This document shows positions 1 through 8,324 of a stretch of 64,000 bases of DNA, in pieces. The notes under the pieces were generated by a model. The model saw nothing but the letters and a program-made list of their open reading frames with translations, made no database searches and was not told the origin of the DNA. The first letter of the stretch is position 1; every line of letters starts with the position of its first letter. Made by a program: the position numbers and the translations under genes. The DNA comes from Ramlibacter sp. PS4R-6 (lineage in GTDB: Bacteria; Pseudomonadota; Gammaproteobacteria; Burkholderiales; Burkholderiaceae_C): positions 806,001 to 870,000 of the forward strand of contig NZ_JBBHKA010000001.1 of assembly GCF_037572775.1 (NCBI RefSeq). Reading direction: 5' to 3'.

Positions 1-1025
1 GGCCTTGGCAGGCGCCGGGCTGGTTCGTCATCCCCAGGCTGCAACTGCACGCCACGCGCTACGAGTTCGACACGCCGCTGGTCGCGACCGGCTCCTCGGT
101 CGCCACGCGCACGGTGCCCACCTTCAGCCTGGACAGCGGCCTCGTCTTCGAGCGCGACGCGAACATCTTCGGCCGCGCGCTGCGCCAGACGCTGGAGCCG
201 CGCGCCTTCTACGTGAAGACGCCCTACCGCAACCAGAACTTCCTGCCGAACTACGACACGGCGCGCTACGACTTCAGCTTCGCCACGGTCTACAGCGAGA
301 ACGAGTTCGGGGGCCACGACCGCCTCGCCGACGAGGACCTGCTCACCGTCGGCGTGGGCACGCGCCTGCTGGATGCGGAAACCGGTGCGCAGGCGGCGCG
401 CTTCGACATCGCGCAGCGCATCCGCTTCCGCGACCAGCTCGTCACGCTGCCCGGCCAGGCGCCCGCGACCGAGCGCCTGTCGGACATCCTGCTGGGCGCT
501 TCCGTCAGCTGGGTGCCGCAGTGGGGGACCGACCTGACGCTGCAGTACAACCCCAAGACCGGGCGCTCCGAGCGCGCCACGTTCGCCGCGCGCTACAACC
601 CGAAGCCCTACCACGTGGTCAGCGCCGCCTACCGCGTCCAGCGCGAGCAGCCCGACCAGAGCGAGCAGCTGGACATCGGCTGGCAGTGGCCGATCTCCGA
701 CCTGTTCGGCAAGCGCGCCTCCGAGCGCAGCGGCGGGCGCTGGTACAGCGTGGGCCGCCTGAACATGAGCCTGAAGGACCGCCGGGTGGTCGACGGCATC
801 GTCGGCTTCGAATACGACGCCTGCTGCTGGGTCGGGCGCATCGTGCTGGAGCGCTTGCAGTCGGGCAACACCTCGTCGAACAAGCGGATCCTCTTCCAGA
901 TCGAGTTCGTGGGCTTCACCCGCATCGGTTCCAGCGCCCTGCAGACGCTGCGCGACAATATCCCCCGTTACCAGTTCCTGCACGAGCGCACCGCGCCGCC
1001 CAGCCGCTTCACGAATTACGAGTGA
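1..1025 (+). CDS. lptD: LPS-assembly protein LptD, C-terminal part (5' end outside window)
   Basis: This is the last 340 or so residues of LptD, the outer-membrane beta-barrel that with LptE inserts lipopolysaccharide into the outer leaflet. The reading frame (codons starting at position 3) is open from the window edge, so the gene is cut by the window and not by a mutation. Alternating aromatic and polar strands (for example RYDFSFATVYSENEFGGHDR, DLTLQYNPKTGRSERATF) and the late CCW motif in EYDACCWVGRIVLER are typical of the LptD barrel end. surA starts 7 bases downstream, the usual proteobacterial order. Certain as to family. Confidence 0.95.
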   Translation, partial: PWQAPGWFVIPRLQLHATRYEFDTPLVATGSSVATRTVPTFSLDSGLVFERDANIFGRALRQTLEPRAFYVKTPYRNQNFLPNYDTARYDFSFATVYSENEFGGHDRLADEDLLTVGVGTRLLDAETGAQAARFDIAQRIRFRDQLVTLPGQAPATERLSDILLGASVSWVPQWGTDLTLQYNPKTGRSERATFAARYNPKPYHVVSAAYRVQREQPDQSEQLDIGWQWPISDLFGKRASERSGGRWYSVGRLNMSLKDRRVVDGIVGFEYDACCWVGRIVLERLQSGNTSSNKRILFQIEFVGFTRIGSSALQTLRDNIPRYQFLHERTAPPSRFTNYE

Positions 1026-1032
1026 CCGCACC

Positions 1033-2385
1033 ATGACACTTCGCGCCGCCGCCATCGCGCTGGCTGTACTTCTCGCGCCCCTGGCCGCCACGGCCCAGGG
1101 CCTGCGCCCGGCCACGCCGGTGCCGCCCGCCCGCATCGAGGCCGGCCCGCAGCCGGCCGACTTCATCGTGGCCGTCGTCAACTCCGAGCCCATCACCAAC
1201 AACGACGTGCGCGCGCGCATGGTGCGCTTTGCGCAGCAGCTGGCCGAGCAGGGCCAGCAGCCGCCGCCGCGCGAGGAGTTCGCGCGGCAGGTGCTGGAGC
1301 GCCTGATCAACGAACGCGCGCAGATCCAGTTCGCGCGCGAGAACGGCGTGCGCATCGACGACGCGCTGGTCGACCAGGCCGAGCAGCACGTGGCGCGCAC
1401 CAACCAGGTCACCGTGGCCGAGATGCGCCGGCGCGTGCTGGCCAGCGGCTCCTCGGTCGCCGCCTTCCGCAACGAGCTGCGCGAGCAGCTGGTGCTGCAG
1501 CGCCTGCGCGAGCGCGAGTTCGACAACAAGGGCCGCGTGAGCGAGCTGGAGATCGACCAATACCTGCGCGACCAGGAAGCCGCGGCGCGCGACCCCAACA
1601 ACGTCGAGTTCAACCTGGGCCACATCCTCATCGGCGTGCCCGAGAACGCGTCGATCGAGCAGACCACGCAACTGGCGGCGCGCGCGCAGCAGGTGCTGGC
1701 GCGGGCGCGCGCGGGCGAGGACCTGGTCAAGCTCGGGCAGGAATTCCCCGACGGGCGCGACTTCGGCGCCACCGGCGCGCCCGTGGGCGCGCGCCCGCTC
1801 GACCGCCTGCCGCCGCTCTTCGTGCAGGCGGTGCAAGGCGTGCCCGAAGGCGGCGTCGCCAACATCGTGCGCTCGGCCGCAGGCTTCCACATCATCAAGG
1901 TCTACGAGCGCCGCTCCGGCAGCCTGGCGCAGCAGACGGTGGTGCAGAACCACGCGCGCCACATCCTGATCCGCCCCGGCCCCAACATGACCGAGACGCA
2001 GGCGGTCGCGCGGCTGGGCGATTTCAAGCGCCGCATCCAGGCGGGCCAGGCCGACTTCGCGCAGCTCGCGCGCGAGCACTCGCAGGACGCGAGCGGGCGC
2101 AACGGCGGCGACCTCGGCTGGGCCGGGCCGGGCGTGTTCGTGCCCGAATTCGAGGAGGCGCTGAACACGCTGGCGCCGGGCCAGATGGCCGACCCGGTGA
2201 TCTCGCGCTTCGGCGTGCACCTGATCCAGCTGCTGGAGCGCCGGCAGTCCAGGCTGTCGCAGCGCGAGCTGCGCGACGTGGCGCGCAACATCCTGCGCGA
2301 CAAGAAGATCGACGAGGCCTATGTCGCGTGGGCCGAGGACGTGCGCGGGCGCGCCTTCGTCGACTTCCGCGAGGCGCCTCGCTGA
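1033..2385 (+). CDS. surA: periplasmic chaperone / peptidyl-prolyl isomerase SurA
   Basis: SurA escorts unfolded outer-membrane proteins, including LptD, through the periplasm to the BAM complex. The 450-residue product has a signal peptide (about residues 1-22, ending ATAQG), a SurA N-terminal chaperone domain (about 45-170) and two parvulin domains. The first begins near [14 protein letters not shown] (about 195-295) and the second near [16 protein letters not shown] (about 305-405), followed by the C-terminal helix. Length and domain order are those of E. coli SurA. It starts 7 bases after lptD and probably shares its transcript, so the chaperone and a main client are made together. Confidence 0.97.
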   Translation: MTLRAAAIALAVLLAPLAATAQGLRPATPVPPARIEAGPQPADFIVAVVNSEPITNNDVRARMVRFAQQLAEQGQQPPPREEFARQVLERLINERAQIQFARENGVRIDDALVDQAEQHVARTNQVTVAEMRRRVLASGSSVAAFRNELREQLVLQRLREREFDNKGRVSELEIDQYLRDQEAAARDPNNVEFNLGHILIGVPENASIEQTTQLAARAQQVLARARAGEDLVKLGQEFPDGRDFGATGAPVGARPLDRLPPLFVQAVQGVPEGGVANIVRSAAGFHIIKVYERRSGSLAQQTVVQNHARHILIRPGPNMTETQAVARLGDFKRRIQAGQADFAQLAREHSQDASGRNGGDLGWAGPGVFVPEFEEALNTLAPGQMADPVISRFGVHLIQLLERRQSRLSQRELRDVARNILRDKKIDEAYVAWAEDVRGRAFVDFREAPR

Positions 2386-2404
2386 AGCGCGCACCCGCGC
2401 CAGC

Positions 2405-3166
2405 GTGAAACACATACCACGCAAGCGCTTCGGCCAGCACTTCCTGGCCGACCCGGCGGTGATCGACGCCATCGTGCGCGCGATCGCGCCGAAGGCGGGC
2501 GAGGCGATGGTGGAGATCGGGCCGGGCCTGGCCGCCATCACGCAGCCGCTGGTCGAGCGCCTCGGAAAGCTGCAGGTCATCGAGCTGGACCGCGACCTCG
2601 CGGCCAAGCTGCGCACGCACCCGCAGCTGCAGGTGGTCGAGGCCGACGTGCTCAAGGTCGACTTCACGCAGCTCGCGCACGACGCCGGCGCGCCCAAGCT
2701 GCGCGTGGTGGGCAACCTGCCGTACAACATCTCCACGCCCATCCTCTTCCACCTGCTCGAACACGTTCAAGTCGTCGCCGACCAGCACTTCATGCTGCAG
2801 AAGGAAGTGATCGACCGCATGGTGGCGCAGCCTTCCACCGCCGACTACGGGCGGCTGTCGGTGATGCTGCAATGGCGCTACGAGATGGAGAACGTGCTGC
2901 ATGTGCCGCCCGAGGCGTTCGACCCGCCGCCCCGGGTCGACAGCGCGGTGGTGCGCATGGTGCCGCGCGCGAAGCCGGCGGAAGTCGACGTGAAGCTGCT
3001 GGAGGAACTGGTGCAGGTGGCCTTCAGCCAGCGGCGCAAGATCATGCGCAACACGCTGGGGAAGTGGCTCGAAGCGCGGCAGTTCACCGGGACCTTCGAC
3101 GTGCAAAGGCGCGCCGAGGAAGTGCCGGTGCACGAGTACGTCGCGCTGGCGCAGTCGCTCTCGTAG
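2405..3166 (+). CDS. rsmA: 16S rRNA (adenine1518-N6/adenine1519-N6)-dimethyltransferase RsmA
   Basis: RsmA (KsgA) dimethylates two adjacent adenines in the 3' hairpin of 16S rRNA late in small-subunit assembly. I place the start at the GTG at 2405, giving 253 residues beginning [14 protein letters not shown], which matches the conserved family N-terminus; an upstream in-frame extension overlaps surA and has no family resemblance. The SAM-binding motif is [11 protein letters not shown] and the catalytic motif is [12 protein letters not shown]. It lies 19 bases after surA and is the last gene of the lptD-surA-rsmA operon, followed by a hairpin terminator. Confidence 0.96.
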   Translation: MKHIPRKRFGQHFLADPAVIDAIVRAIAPKAGEAMVEIGPGLAAITQPLVERLGKLQVIELDRDLAAKLRTHPQLQVVEADVLKVDFTQLAHDAGAPKLRVVGNLPYNISTPILFHLLEHVQVVADQHFMLQKEVIDRMVAQPSTADYGRLSVMLQWRYEMENVLHVPPEAFDPPPRVDSAVVRMVPRAKPAEVDVKLLEELVQVAFSQRRKIMRNTLGKWLEARQFTGTFDVQRRAEEVPVHEYVALAQSLS

Positions 3167-3181
3167 GCAGCAGAAAAGGAA

Positions 3182-3206
3182 AAAGCCGGCGCGAGCCGGC
3201 TTTGTT
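3182..3206. terminator. bidirectional Rho-independent terminator
   Basis: A 9-bp perfect stem (3182-3190 with 3195-3203, AAAGCCGGC / GCCGGCTTT) encloses a GCGA tetraloop. Rightward it is followed by a short T-rich tail and would end rsmA transcription. Leftward it is followed by a longer T run (read on the minus strand) and would end the RNase-barstar transcript. Confidence 0.85.
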
Positions 3207-3222
3207 CAGCTTGGCGCGGCGC

Positions 3223-3423
3223 TTACGCCGCCGCCAGCCAGTACCCCGCGTTGAAGGGGCTCGACATGCGCAGCGCGAGGGGGGAGACGTCCACCAGCTT
3301 GTCGGTGGGCATCTTCTCGCCGTTGTTCTCCGAGGACGCCGGGTGCTCGGCGCCTTGGGCCTCGTTCGCCCGTTCCGCTTGGCCTTGTTGTGCGGAACGG
3401 GCTACCGAAAAGAATAGAAGCAT
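3223..3423 (-). CDS. small unknown protein downstream of barstar (start uncertain)
   Basis: This reading frame encodes up to 66 residues. Its first 22 bases overlap the end of the barstar gene. The C-terminal half (from MPTDKLVDVSPLALR to NAGYWLAAA) has strong G/C third-position bias like neighbouring genes, which suggests that part is coding. The N-terminal half has less typical codons (several CAA, GCA) and contains an inverted repeat, so translation may start at the internal ATG at 3312, giving 29 residues. It ends 17 bases before the bidirectional terminator. I do not recognise the family; co-transcription with the ribonuclease pair is inferred from spacing. Confidence 0.55.
   Translation of the reverse strand: MLLFFSVARSAQQGQAERANEAQGAEHPASSENNGEKMPTDKLVDVSPLALRMSSPFNAGYWLAAA
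3369..3401. repeat. 10-bp perfect inverted repeat after the barstar stop codon
   Basis: CCCGTTCCGC (3369-3378) pairs perfectly with GCGGAACGGG (3392-3401) across a 13-base loop. Read on the minus strand it begins at the base after the barstar stop. No T run follows, so it is more likely an RNA-stabilising or translation-coupling hairpin than a terminator. Confidence 0.6.
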
Positions 3424-3875
3424 CGGAAGGGCACTTTCCGTTCGGCCCAGTACTCGGCCGTGTCGCGGAAGATGTCCAGCAGCTGCTCGCGCGCTTCCTT
3501 GTCGAACTTCGCGTTGGCCGGGATCGATTCCAGCACCACGATGAAGCCCGGCTGCGGGCCCGATTTATGCACCGGGTCCGTCATGCAGTCGTACAGCGCG
3601 TCGAAGTTCTTGCCGAAGTGCGCCGGCAGGATGAACTGCTGCGCCAGCAGGTCCAGCACGTCCTGCTTGCTCTGCGCGTTGGCGAGGTTGGCGAACAGGA
3701 AGTGGTGGCCCAGGGAGCGGGCCGCATCCTGCAGGTCCTGCACGCGGAAGGCGCGGATCGACTGCACGATGTTGGTCCGCACGCCCTTGAGCGTGGCCTC
3801 GGTGGTTTCTTGCGCACGAAGTGGGGTTTCCATCTCCGCTTCTCTTTCCATGGTCAAAAACTCGTCCCGCTTCAT
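3402..3875 (-). CDS. barstar-family ribonuclease inhibitor
   Basis: The 157-residue product has a C-terminal barstar-like domain (about residues 60-157). It shows the family's FFGKNFDALYDC-like core (here LPAHFGKNFDALYDCMTD) and the later helix in REQLLDIFRDTAEYWAER. Barstar proteins bind and block guanyl-specific secreted ribonucleases inside the producing cell. The gene begins 10 bases after the ribonuclease gene on the same strand, the expected arrangement of enzyme and inhibitor. The N-terminal 50 or so residues exceed the 90-residue classical barstar; later ATGs (codons 9 and 15) are possible starts, but GGAG lies upstream of the first. Confidence 0.9.
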   Translation of the reverse strand: MKRDEFLTMEREAEMETPLRAQETTEATLKGVRTNIVQSIRAFRVQDLQDAARSLGHHFLFANLANAQSKQDVLDLLAQQFILPAHFGKNFDALYDCMTDPVHKSGPQPGFIVVLESIPANAKFDKEAREQLLDIFRDTAEYWAERKVPFRCFYSFR

Positions 3876-3885
3876 AGTTGGAACT

Positions 3886-4287
3886 TCACTCCAAGATCAT
3901 TCGAAAACTGGCGTAATGGTCAGCGGTGTAATAACAGGCGTATGGGGTCCTTGCGGGGCCGCCACACACGATGCGCCGGGCTCCCCGGTCGCGCGATCCC
4001 GGCGTGGGCACCGTGTACTCGCGGTAGAAACCGCGCCTGGCCGCTGGGAGCAAACGCTCCCGGTTGCCGAACACTGCGCCATCCTTGCCGTTGGGGAACG
4101 GTCCGCCCTGGCGGATCAGTTCATAAGTCGCCCGGCCCTCGCGCGGCAGCTCGGCGACGGAAACGACCGCGAGCGTGCTGCTGTGAGGACGGTCCCCCTG
4201 CGACCTGGCCTGCGCCAGGGGCGGAAAAGTCGCTGCGGCCAGTAATACGCCAGTTAGCGCTAACTTGACTGCGGCGACTTGCGCCAT
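3886..4287 (-). CDS. secreted guanyl-specific ribonuclease (RNase Sa / barnase family)
   Basis: This is a 133-residue precursor with a signal peptide (about 1-27, ending LAQA) and a mature domain of about 105 residues that resembles Streptomyces RNase Sa. The shared blocks are GPFPNGKDGAVFGNRE, YREYTVPTPGSRDRGARRI and DHYASF. By comparison with RNase Sa the catalytic base is E90, the phosphate-binding arginines are R101 and R105, and the acid is H124; all are present, so the enzyme should be active. It would cleave RNA after guanosine outside the cytoplasm. The following barstar gene would protect the cell. The upstream 220 bases presumably hold its promoter, but I see no convincing sigma-70 boxes. 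Confidence 0.93.
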   Translation of the reverse strand: MAQVAAVKLALTGVLLAAATFPPLAQARSQGDRPHSSTLAVVSVAELPREGRATYELIRQGGPFPNGKDGAVFGNRERLLPAARRGFYREYTVPTPGSRDRGARRIVCGGPARTPYACYYTADHYASFRMILE

Positions 4288-4420
4288 TCAGTGGGACCTT
4301 CTTCGGTGACCTTCGGGGGACGCCTTCCGGGGGCCAAAGGTTCCCCGCGTTGTCAGGAAACCCCGGGTTTACCCGGAAAAATCAAGGCGTAAGTGTGACC
4401 GAACGGCCCCCAAAAGGCAA

Positions 4421-4447
4421 GCGGCTGCCCACTTTTTGGGCAGCCGC
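4421..4447 (-). terminator. hairpin, possible terminator of maeB
   Basis: An 11-bp perfect stem (4421-4431 with 4437-4447, GCGGCTGCCCA / TGGGCAGCCGC) lies about 60 bases past the maeB stop. On the minus strand it is followed by TTGCCTTTT, a weak U-rich tail. The rest of the 4288-4507 gap holds only the ribonuclease leader and a small CCGGGT/ACCCGG hairpin. Confidence 0.55.
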
Positions 4448-4507
4448 CTAGGGCCTTCCGGGCTTGGCGCTTGACTTTTAAGTTAGCGCCAGCTACGTGA
4501 TTTGGGC

Positions 4508-6823
4508 TTATCTCGCCGCGTTGGCGTCGGCCACCGTCAAGGCGGTCATGTTCACGATGCGCCGCACCGTGGTGCTGGCCGTGAGGATATGGACGGGCTT
4601 GGCTGCGCCGAGCAGCACCGGGCCGATGGCGATGTTGCCGCCGGCCGCCACCTTGAGCAGGTTGTAGGAAATGTTGGCGGCGTCGATGTTCGGCAGCACC
4701 AGCAGGTTGGCGTCGCCGGCCAGCGTGCTGTGCGGCATGATCTGCGACCGCGCGAGGCCGTCGAGCGCCAGGTCGCCGTGCATCTCGCCGTCGACCTCGA
4801 GCCACGCGGCTTGGTCGTGCAGCATGGCCAGAACCTCGCGCATCTTCAGCGCGCTGGGCTGGTTGCTCTGGCCGAAGTTGGAGTGCGACAGCAGCGCCAC
4901 CTTCGGCTTGATGCCGAAGCGCACCATCTCCTCGGCCGCCATCACCGCGATCTCGGCCAGCTGCTCGGCGCTGGGGTCGTAGTTGACGTGCGTGTCGACC
5001 AGGAACACCTGCCGGTTCGGCAGCACCAGCCCGTTCATGCACGCGTAGGTGTTGCGCCCGGGGCGGCGGCCGATCACCTGGTCGATGTAATTGAGGTGGA
5101 TGTTGGTCGTGCCCCAGGTGCCGCAGATCATCCCGTCGACCTGGTCCTTCTGCAGCAGCATCGCGCCGATCAGCGTCAGGCGCCGGCGCATCTCGATCTT
5201 GGCCATCTGCGCCGTCACGCCCTTGCGCTCGGTCATGCGGTGGTAGGTCTGCCAGAAGTCGCGGTAGCGCTCGTCCCACTCGGTGTTGACGATGTCGTAG
5301 TCGAGTTCCTCCTTCAGGCGCAGGCCGAACTTCTCGATGCGCTGCGCGATGACGGCGGGCCGCCCGATCAGCGTCGGGCGCGCCAGGCCTTCGTCGACCA
5401 CGATCTGCGCGGCGCGCAGCACGCGTTCTTCCTCGCCTTCGCAGTACACGATGCGCTTCTTCGCGGCGGCCTTGGCCGCGTTGAAGATCGGCTTCATCGT
5501 GGTGCCCGAGGCGTAGACGAAGCTCTGCAGCTTGTCGCGGTAGGCGTCCCAGTCCTGCACCGGGCGCAGCGCCACGCCCGAGTCGTGCGCCGCCTTCGCC
5601 ACCGCCGGCGCGATCTTGAGCATCAGGCGCGGATCGAACGGCTTGGGGATCAGGTATTCCGGGCCGAAGGCGAGCTTCTGCCCGGCGTACGCCGCCGCCA
5701 CCACTTCGCTCTGCTCGGCCTGCGCCAGTTCGGCGATCGCGTGCACGGCGGCCACTTCCATCTCCACCGTGATCGTCGTCGCGCCGGCGTCGAGCGCGCC
5801 GCGGAAGATGTACGGGAAGCACAGGACGTTGTTGACCTGGTTCGGGTAGTCGGTGCGGCCGGTGGCCATGATGGCGTCGTTGCGCACCGCCTTCACGTCT
5901 TCGGGCGTGATCTCGGGGTTGGGGTTGGCCAGCGCCAAGATGATGGGCTTGGCCGCCATCTTCTTGACCATGTCCTGCTTCAGGACGCCGGCGGCCGACA
6001 GGCCCAGGAAGATGTCCGCGCCTTCGATGATGTCCGAGAGCGTGCGCGCCGACGTCTTCTGCGCGAACTGCACCTTGTCCTCGTCCATCAGCTCCTTGCG
6101 GCCTTCGTAGACCACGCCGGCGAGGTCGGTCGCGTAGATGTTCTCGCGCGGCAGGCCCAGGTGCACCAGCAGCTTCAGGCACGCGAGCGCCGCGGCTCCG
6201 GCGCCCGAGGTCACGAGCTTGACCTTCTTGATGTCCTTGCCCACGACCTTGAGGCCGTTGATGATCGCCGCGCCGACGCAGATCGCCGTGCCGTGCTGGT
6301 CGTCGTGGAAGACCGGGATCTTCATGCGCTCGCGCAGCTTGCGTTCGACGTAGAAACAGTCGGGCGCCTTGATGTCCTCGAGGTTGATGCCGCCGAAGGT
6401 CGGCTCGAGCGCCGCGATGATGTCGCACAGCTTGTCGAGGTCGTGCTTCTCGTTGACCTCGATGTCGAAGACGTCGATGCCGGCGAACTTCTTGAACAGG
6501 ACGCCCTTGCCTTCCATCACCGGCTTGGCCGCGAGCGGGCCGATGTCGCCCAGGCCCAGCACGGCGGTGCCGTTGGTGATCACCGCCACCAGGTTGCCGC
6601 GGCTCGTGTACTTGAAGGCGTTGTTGGGGTCCTTGACGATCTCCTCGCAGGGCGCGGCGACGCCGGGCGAATACGCCAGCGCCAGGTCATGCTGGTTCAG
6701 CAGCTGCTTGGTCGCGTGGATCGCGACCTTGCCGGGCGTGGGGTGCTCGTGGTATTCGAGGGCGGCTTCGCGCAGCTCGCGGCGCTTGTCGCCGCCGGCT
6801 TCCATGACCGATTCGGTCGTCAT
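4508..6823 (-). CDS. maeB: NADP-dependent malic enzyme with C-terminal phosphotransacetylase-like domain
   Basis: MaeB decarboxylates malate to pyruvate with reduction of NADP, supplying NADPH and pyruvate during growth on organic acids. The 771-residue protein has the malic-enzyme N-terminal and NAD-binding domains (about 1-430; motifs [42 protein letters not shown]). It continues into a phosphate-acetyltransferase-like domain (about 445-765; motifs [27 protein letters not shown]), thought to bind acetyl-CoA as an allosteric regulator. Length and two-domain structure match E. coli MaeB. It is a single-gene unit on the minus strand. Confidence 0.97.
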   Translation of the reverse strand: MTTESVMEAGGDKRRELREAALEYHEHPTPGKVAIHATKQLLNQHDLALAYSPGVAAPCEEIVKDPNNAFKYTSRGNLVAVITNGTAVLGLGDIGPLAAKPVMEGKGVLFKKFAGIDVFDIEVNEKHDLDKLCDIIAALEPTFGGINLEDIKAPDCFYVERKLRERMKIPVFHDDQHGTAICVGAAIINGLKVVGKDIKKVKLVTSGAGAAALACLKLLVHLGLPRENIYATDLAGVVYEGRKELMDEDKVQFAQKTSARTLSDIIEGADIFLGLSAAGVLKQDMVKKMAAKPIILALANPNPEITPEDVKAVRNDAIMATGRTDYPNQVNNVLCFPYIFRGALDAGATTITVEMEVAAVHAIAELAQAEQSEVVAAAYAGQKLAFGPEYLIPKPFDPRLMLKIAPAVAKAAHDSGVALRPVQDWDAYRDKLQSFVYASGTTMKPIFNAAKAAAKKRIVYCEGEEERVLRAAQIVVDEGLARPTLIGRPAVIAQRIEKFGLRLKEELDYDIVNTEWDERYRDFWQTYHRMTERKGVTAQMAKIEMRRRLTLIGAMLLQKDQVDGMICGTWGTTNIHLNYIDQVIGRRPGRNTYACMNGLVLPNRQVFLVDTHVNYDPSAEQLAEIAVMAAEEMVRFGIKPKVALLSHSNFGQSNQPSALKMREVLAMLHDQAAWLEVDGEMHGDLALDGLARSQIMPHSTLAGDANLLVLPNIDAANISYNLLKVAAGGNIAIGPVLLGAAKPVHILTASTTVRRIVNMTALTVADANAAR

Positions 6824-6902
6824 CGTTCTTGTCTCCTTGGGGCTCGCGATTGTAAGCCTCGGCCCGGGTTAACCCTAGTATGGGTTTCTGCGTATGCGCG
6901 CC

Positions 6903-7211
6903 TCAGCGCTGCGCGACGATGGCAGCGAGCTCGGTAGTGAATTCGTCGATGAAGGCGTCCGGGTAGCCGGCGTCCTTGAGCGCCCAGCGGAAGCGGTTCG
7001 CGAGGCGCGCCTTCTGGTAGACGTTGAGCGAGTGCGACGCGCGGAACTCGGTGACCTCGCGGGCCAGCGCCGCGTGCACCTTGCGGAAGCGCTCCTCCGA
7101 CTTGCGGGCGGGCGTGTTGAATTCGGTCGGCGGGAAGCGGCCCGTGAACAGATTCACGATCGAATCGGCGAAGCGATCCACTTCCGCCGTGTCGAACCAC
7201 TTCAGGACCAT
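6903..7211 (-). CDS. conserved-looking small cytoplasmic protein, function unknown
   Basis: This 102-residue protein is predicted mostly helical and charged, with no signal peptide or membrane segment. It begins MVLKWFDTAEVDRFADSIVN and ends with a helix (AFIDEFTTELAAIVAQR). Codon use matches its neighbours, supporting a real gene. It is divergent from the SPFH gene with 71 bases between starts, and lies 79 bases upstream of maeB in the same direction. I do not recognise a named family and do not assign a function. Confidence 0.75.
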   Translation of the reverse strand: MVLKWFDTAEVDRFADSIVNLFTGRFPPTEFNTPARKSEERFRKVHAALAREVTEFRASHSLNVYQKARLANRFRWALKDAGYPDAFIDEFTTELAAIVAQR

Positions 7212-7282
7212 GGAGGAATTCTGACATACCCACCCGCGCGGGCCGTGGCTATCATGCGCCGACCAGCTTCGAGGAGAGCGCC

Positions 7283-8320
7283 ATGGCCCTGATGGATTTC
7301 ATCAAGAAACAATTCATCGACATCATCCACTGGACGGAGCCGGACGACGGCATCCTCGCGTGGCGCTTCCCGATGCGCGACATGGAAATCCAGTACGGCG
7401 CGTCGCTCACGGTGCGCGAATCGCAGCTGGCGGTGTTCGTGAACGAAGGCAAGATCGCCGACGTCTTCGCGCCGGGCATGTACAAGCTCACGACGCAGAC
7501 GCTGCCGGTCCTGACCTACCTGAAGAACTGGGACAAGCTGTTCGAGTCGCCCTTCAAGAGCGACGTGTACTTCCTGTCCACGCGCCTGCAGACCGACCAG
7601 CGCTGGGGCACGCCGCAGCCCATCACCATCCGCGACAAGGACTTCGGTGCCGTGCGCCTGCGCGCCTTCGGCAACTACGCGTACTCGATCGCCGACGGCA
7701 AGACCTTCCACCAGAAGATCTCGGGCACGCGCGAGCTGTACAAGGTCGAGGACCTGGAGCCGCAGCTGCGCGGCATGTTCCTGCAGAACCTGTCGGATGC
7801 CATCGCCAACAGCGGCGTGGCCTTCCTCGACCTGGCGGCCAACCAGATCGCGTTCGCCAATGCGCTCAAGACGCAGCTGTCACCCGCCTTCGAGGCGATC
7901 GGCCTCAAGCTCGACGTCGTGACCGTGCAGAACGTCTCGCTGCCCGAGGAGCTGCAGAAGATCCTCGACCAGAAGATCGGCATGGGCATGGTCGGCAGCG
8001 ACATGGGCAAGTTCATGCAGTACCAGACCGCGCAGGCCATTCCCGGCATGACGCAGGGCGGCGGCGGCGGCAGCGGCATCGCGGGCGACGCGATGGGCCT
8101 GGGCGCGGGCGTCGCGCTCGGCCAGGTGCTCGCGCAGAACCTGCAGCAAGGGCTGCAAGGCGGCGGCGCGCAGCAGGCGCAGCCCGCGGCGGCGGCGCCG
8201 GTGAAGGCCGACGACGTGATGGCCATGCTGGAAAAACTCGGCGAACTCAAGTCCAAGGGCATCCTCACGCAGGAAGAGTTCGACGCGAAGAAGACCGAGC
8301 TGTTGAAGAAGCTGTCGTAA
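7283..8320 (+). CDS. SPFH (band 7) domain protein with C-terminal SHOCT domain
   Basis: The 345-residue protein resembles the SPFH/virion-core-protein family (YdjI-like), membrane-associated scaffolds that oligomerise. The SPFH-like region covers about residues 1-240. A glycine-rich hinge (GGGGGSGIAGDAMG, about 255-275) and an Ala/Gln-rich linker follow. The last 35 residues (VMAMLEKLGELKSKGILTQE...) form a SHOCT short C-terminal domain. The ATG is preceded by GAGGAGAG, a good ribosome site. It is the first gene of a five-gene operon (7283-13212) whose other members are membrane and polyamine-type proteins, so a membrane-organising role for that system is inferred. Confidence 0.9.
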   Translation: MALMDFIKKQFIDIIHWTEPDDGILAWRFPMRDMEIQYGASLTVRESQLAVFVNEGKIADVFAPGMYKLTTQTLPVLTYLKNWDKLFESPFKSDVYFLSTRLQTDQRWGTPQPITIRDKDFGAVRLRAFGNYAYSIADGKTFHQKISGTRELYKVEDLEPQLRGMFLQNLSDAIANSGVAFLDLAANQIAFANALKTQLSPAFEAIGLKLDVVTVQNVSLPEELQKILDQKIGMGMVGSDMGKFMQYQTAQAIPGMTQGGGGGSGIAGDAMGLGAGVALGQVLAQNLQQGLQGGGAQQAQPAAAAPVKADDVMAMLEKLGELKSKGILTQEEFDAKKTELLKKLS

Positions 8321-8324
8321 GGCC

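Noticed and set aside
4353..6428. A 691-codon open frame antisense-shifted within maeB on the minus strand
   Set aside because: It is Arg/Gly/Ala-rich, has no family features and overlies the well-supported maeB frame; long shadow frames are expected at this GC content.
4502..6937. An 811-codon open frame antisense to maeB
   Set aside because: Same compositional artefact; no recognisable domain and directly opposite a conserved enzyme.
7250..7255. TATCAT before the SPFH gene as a promoter with CTGACA at 7221
   Set aside because: The spacing is 23 bases, too long for a sigma-70 promoter.
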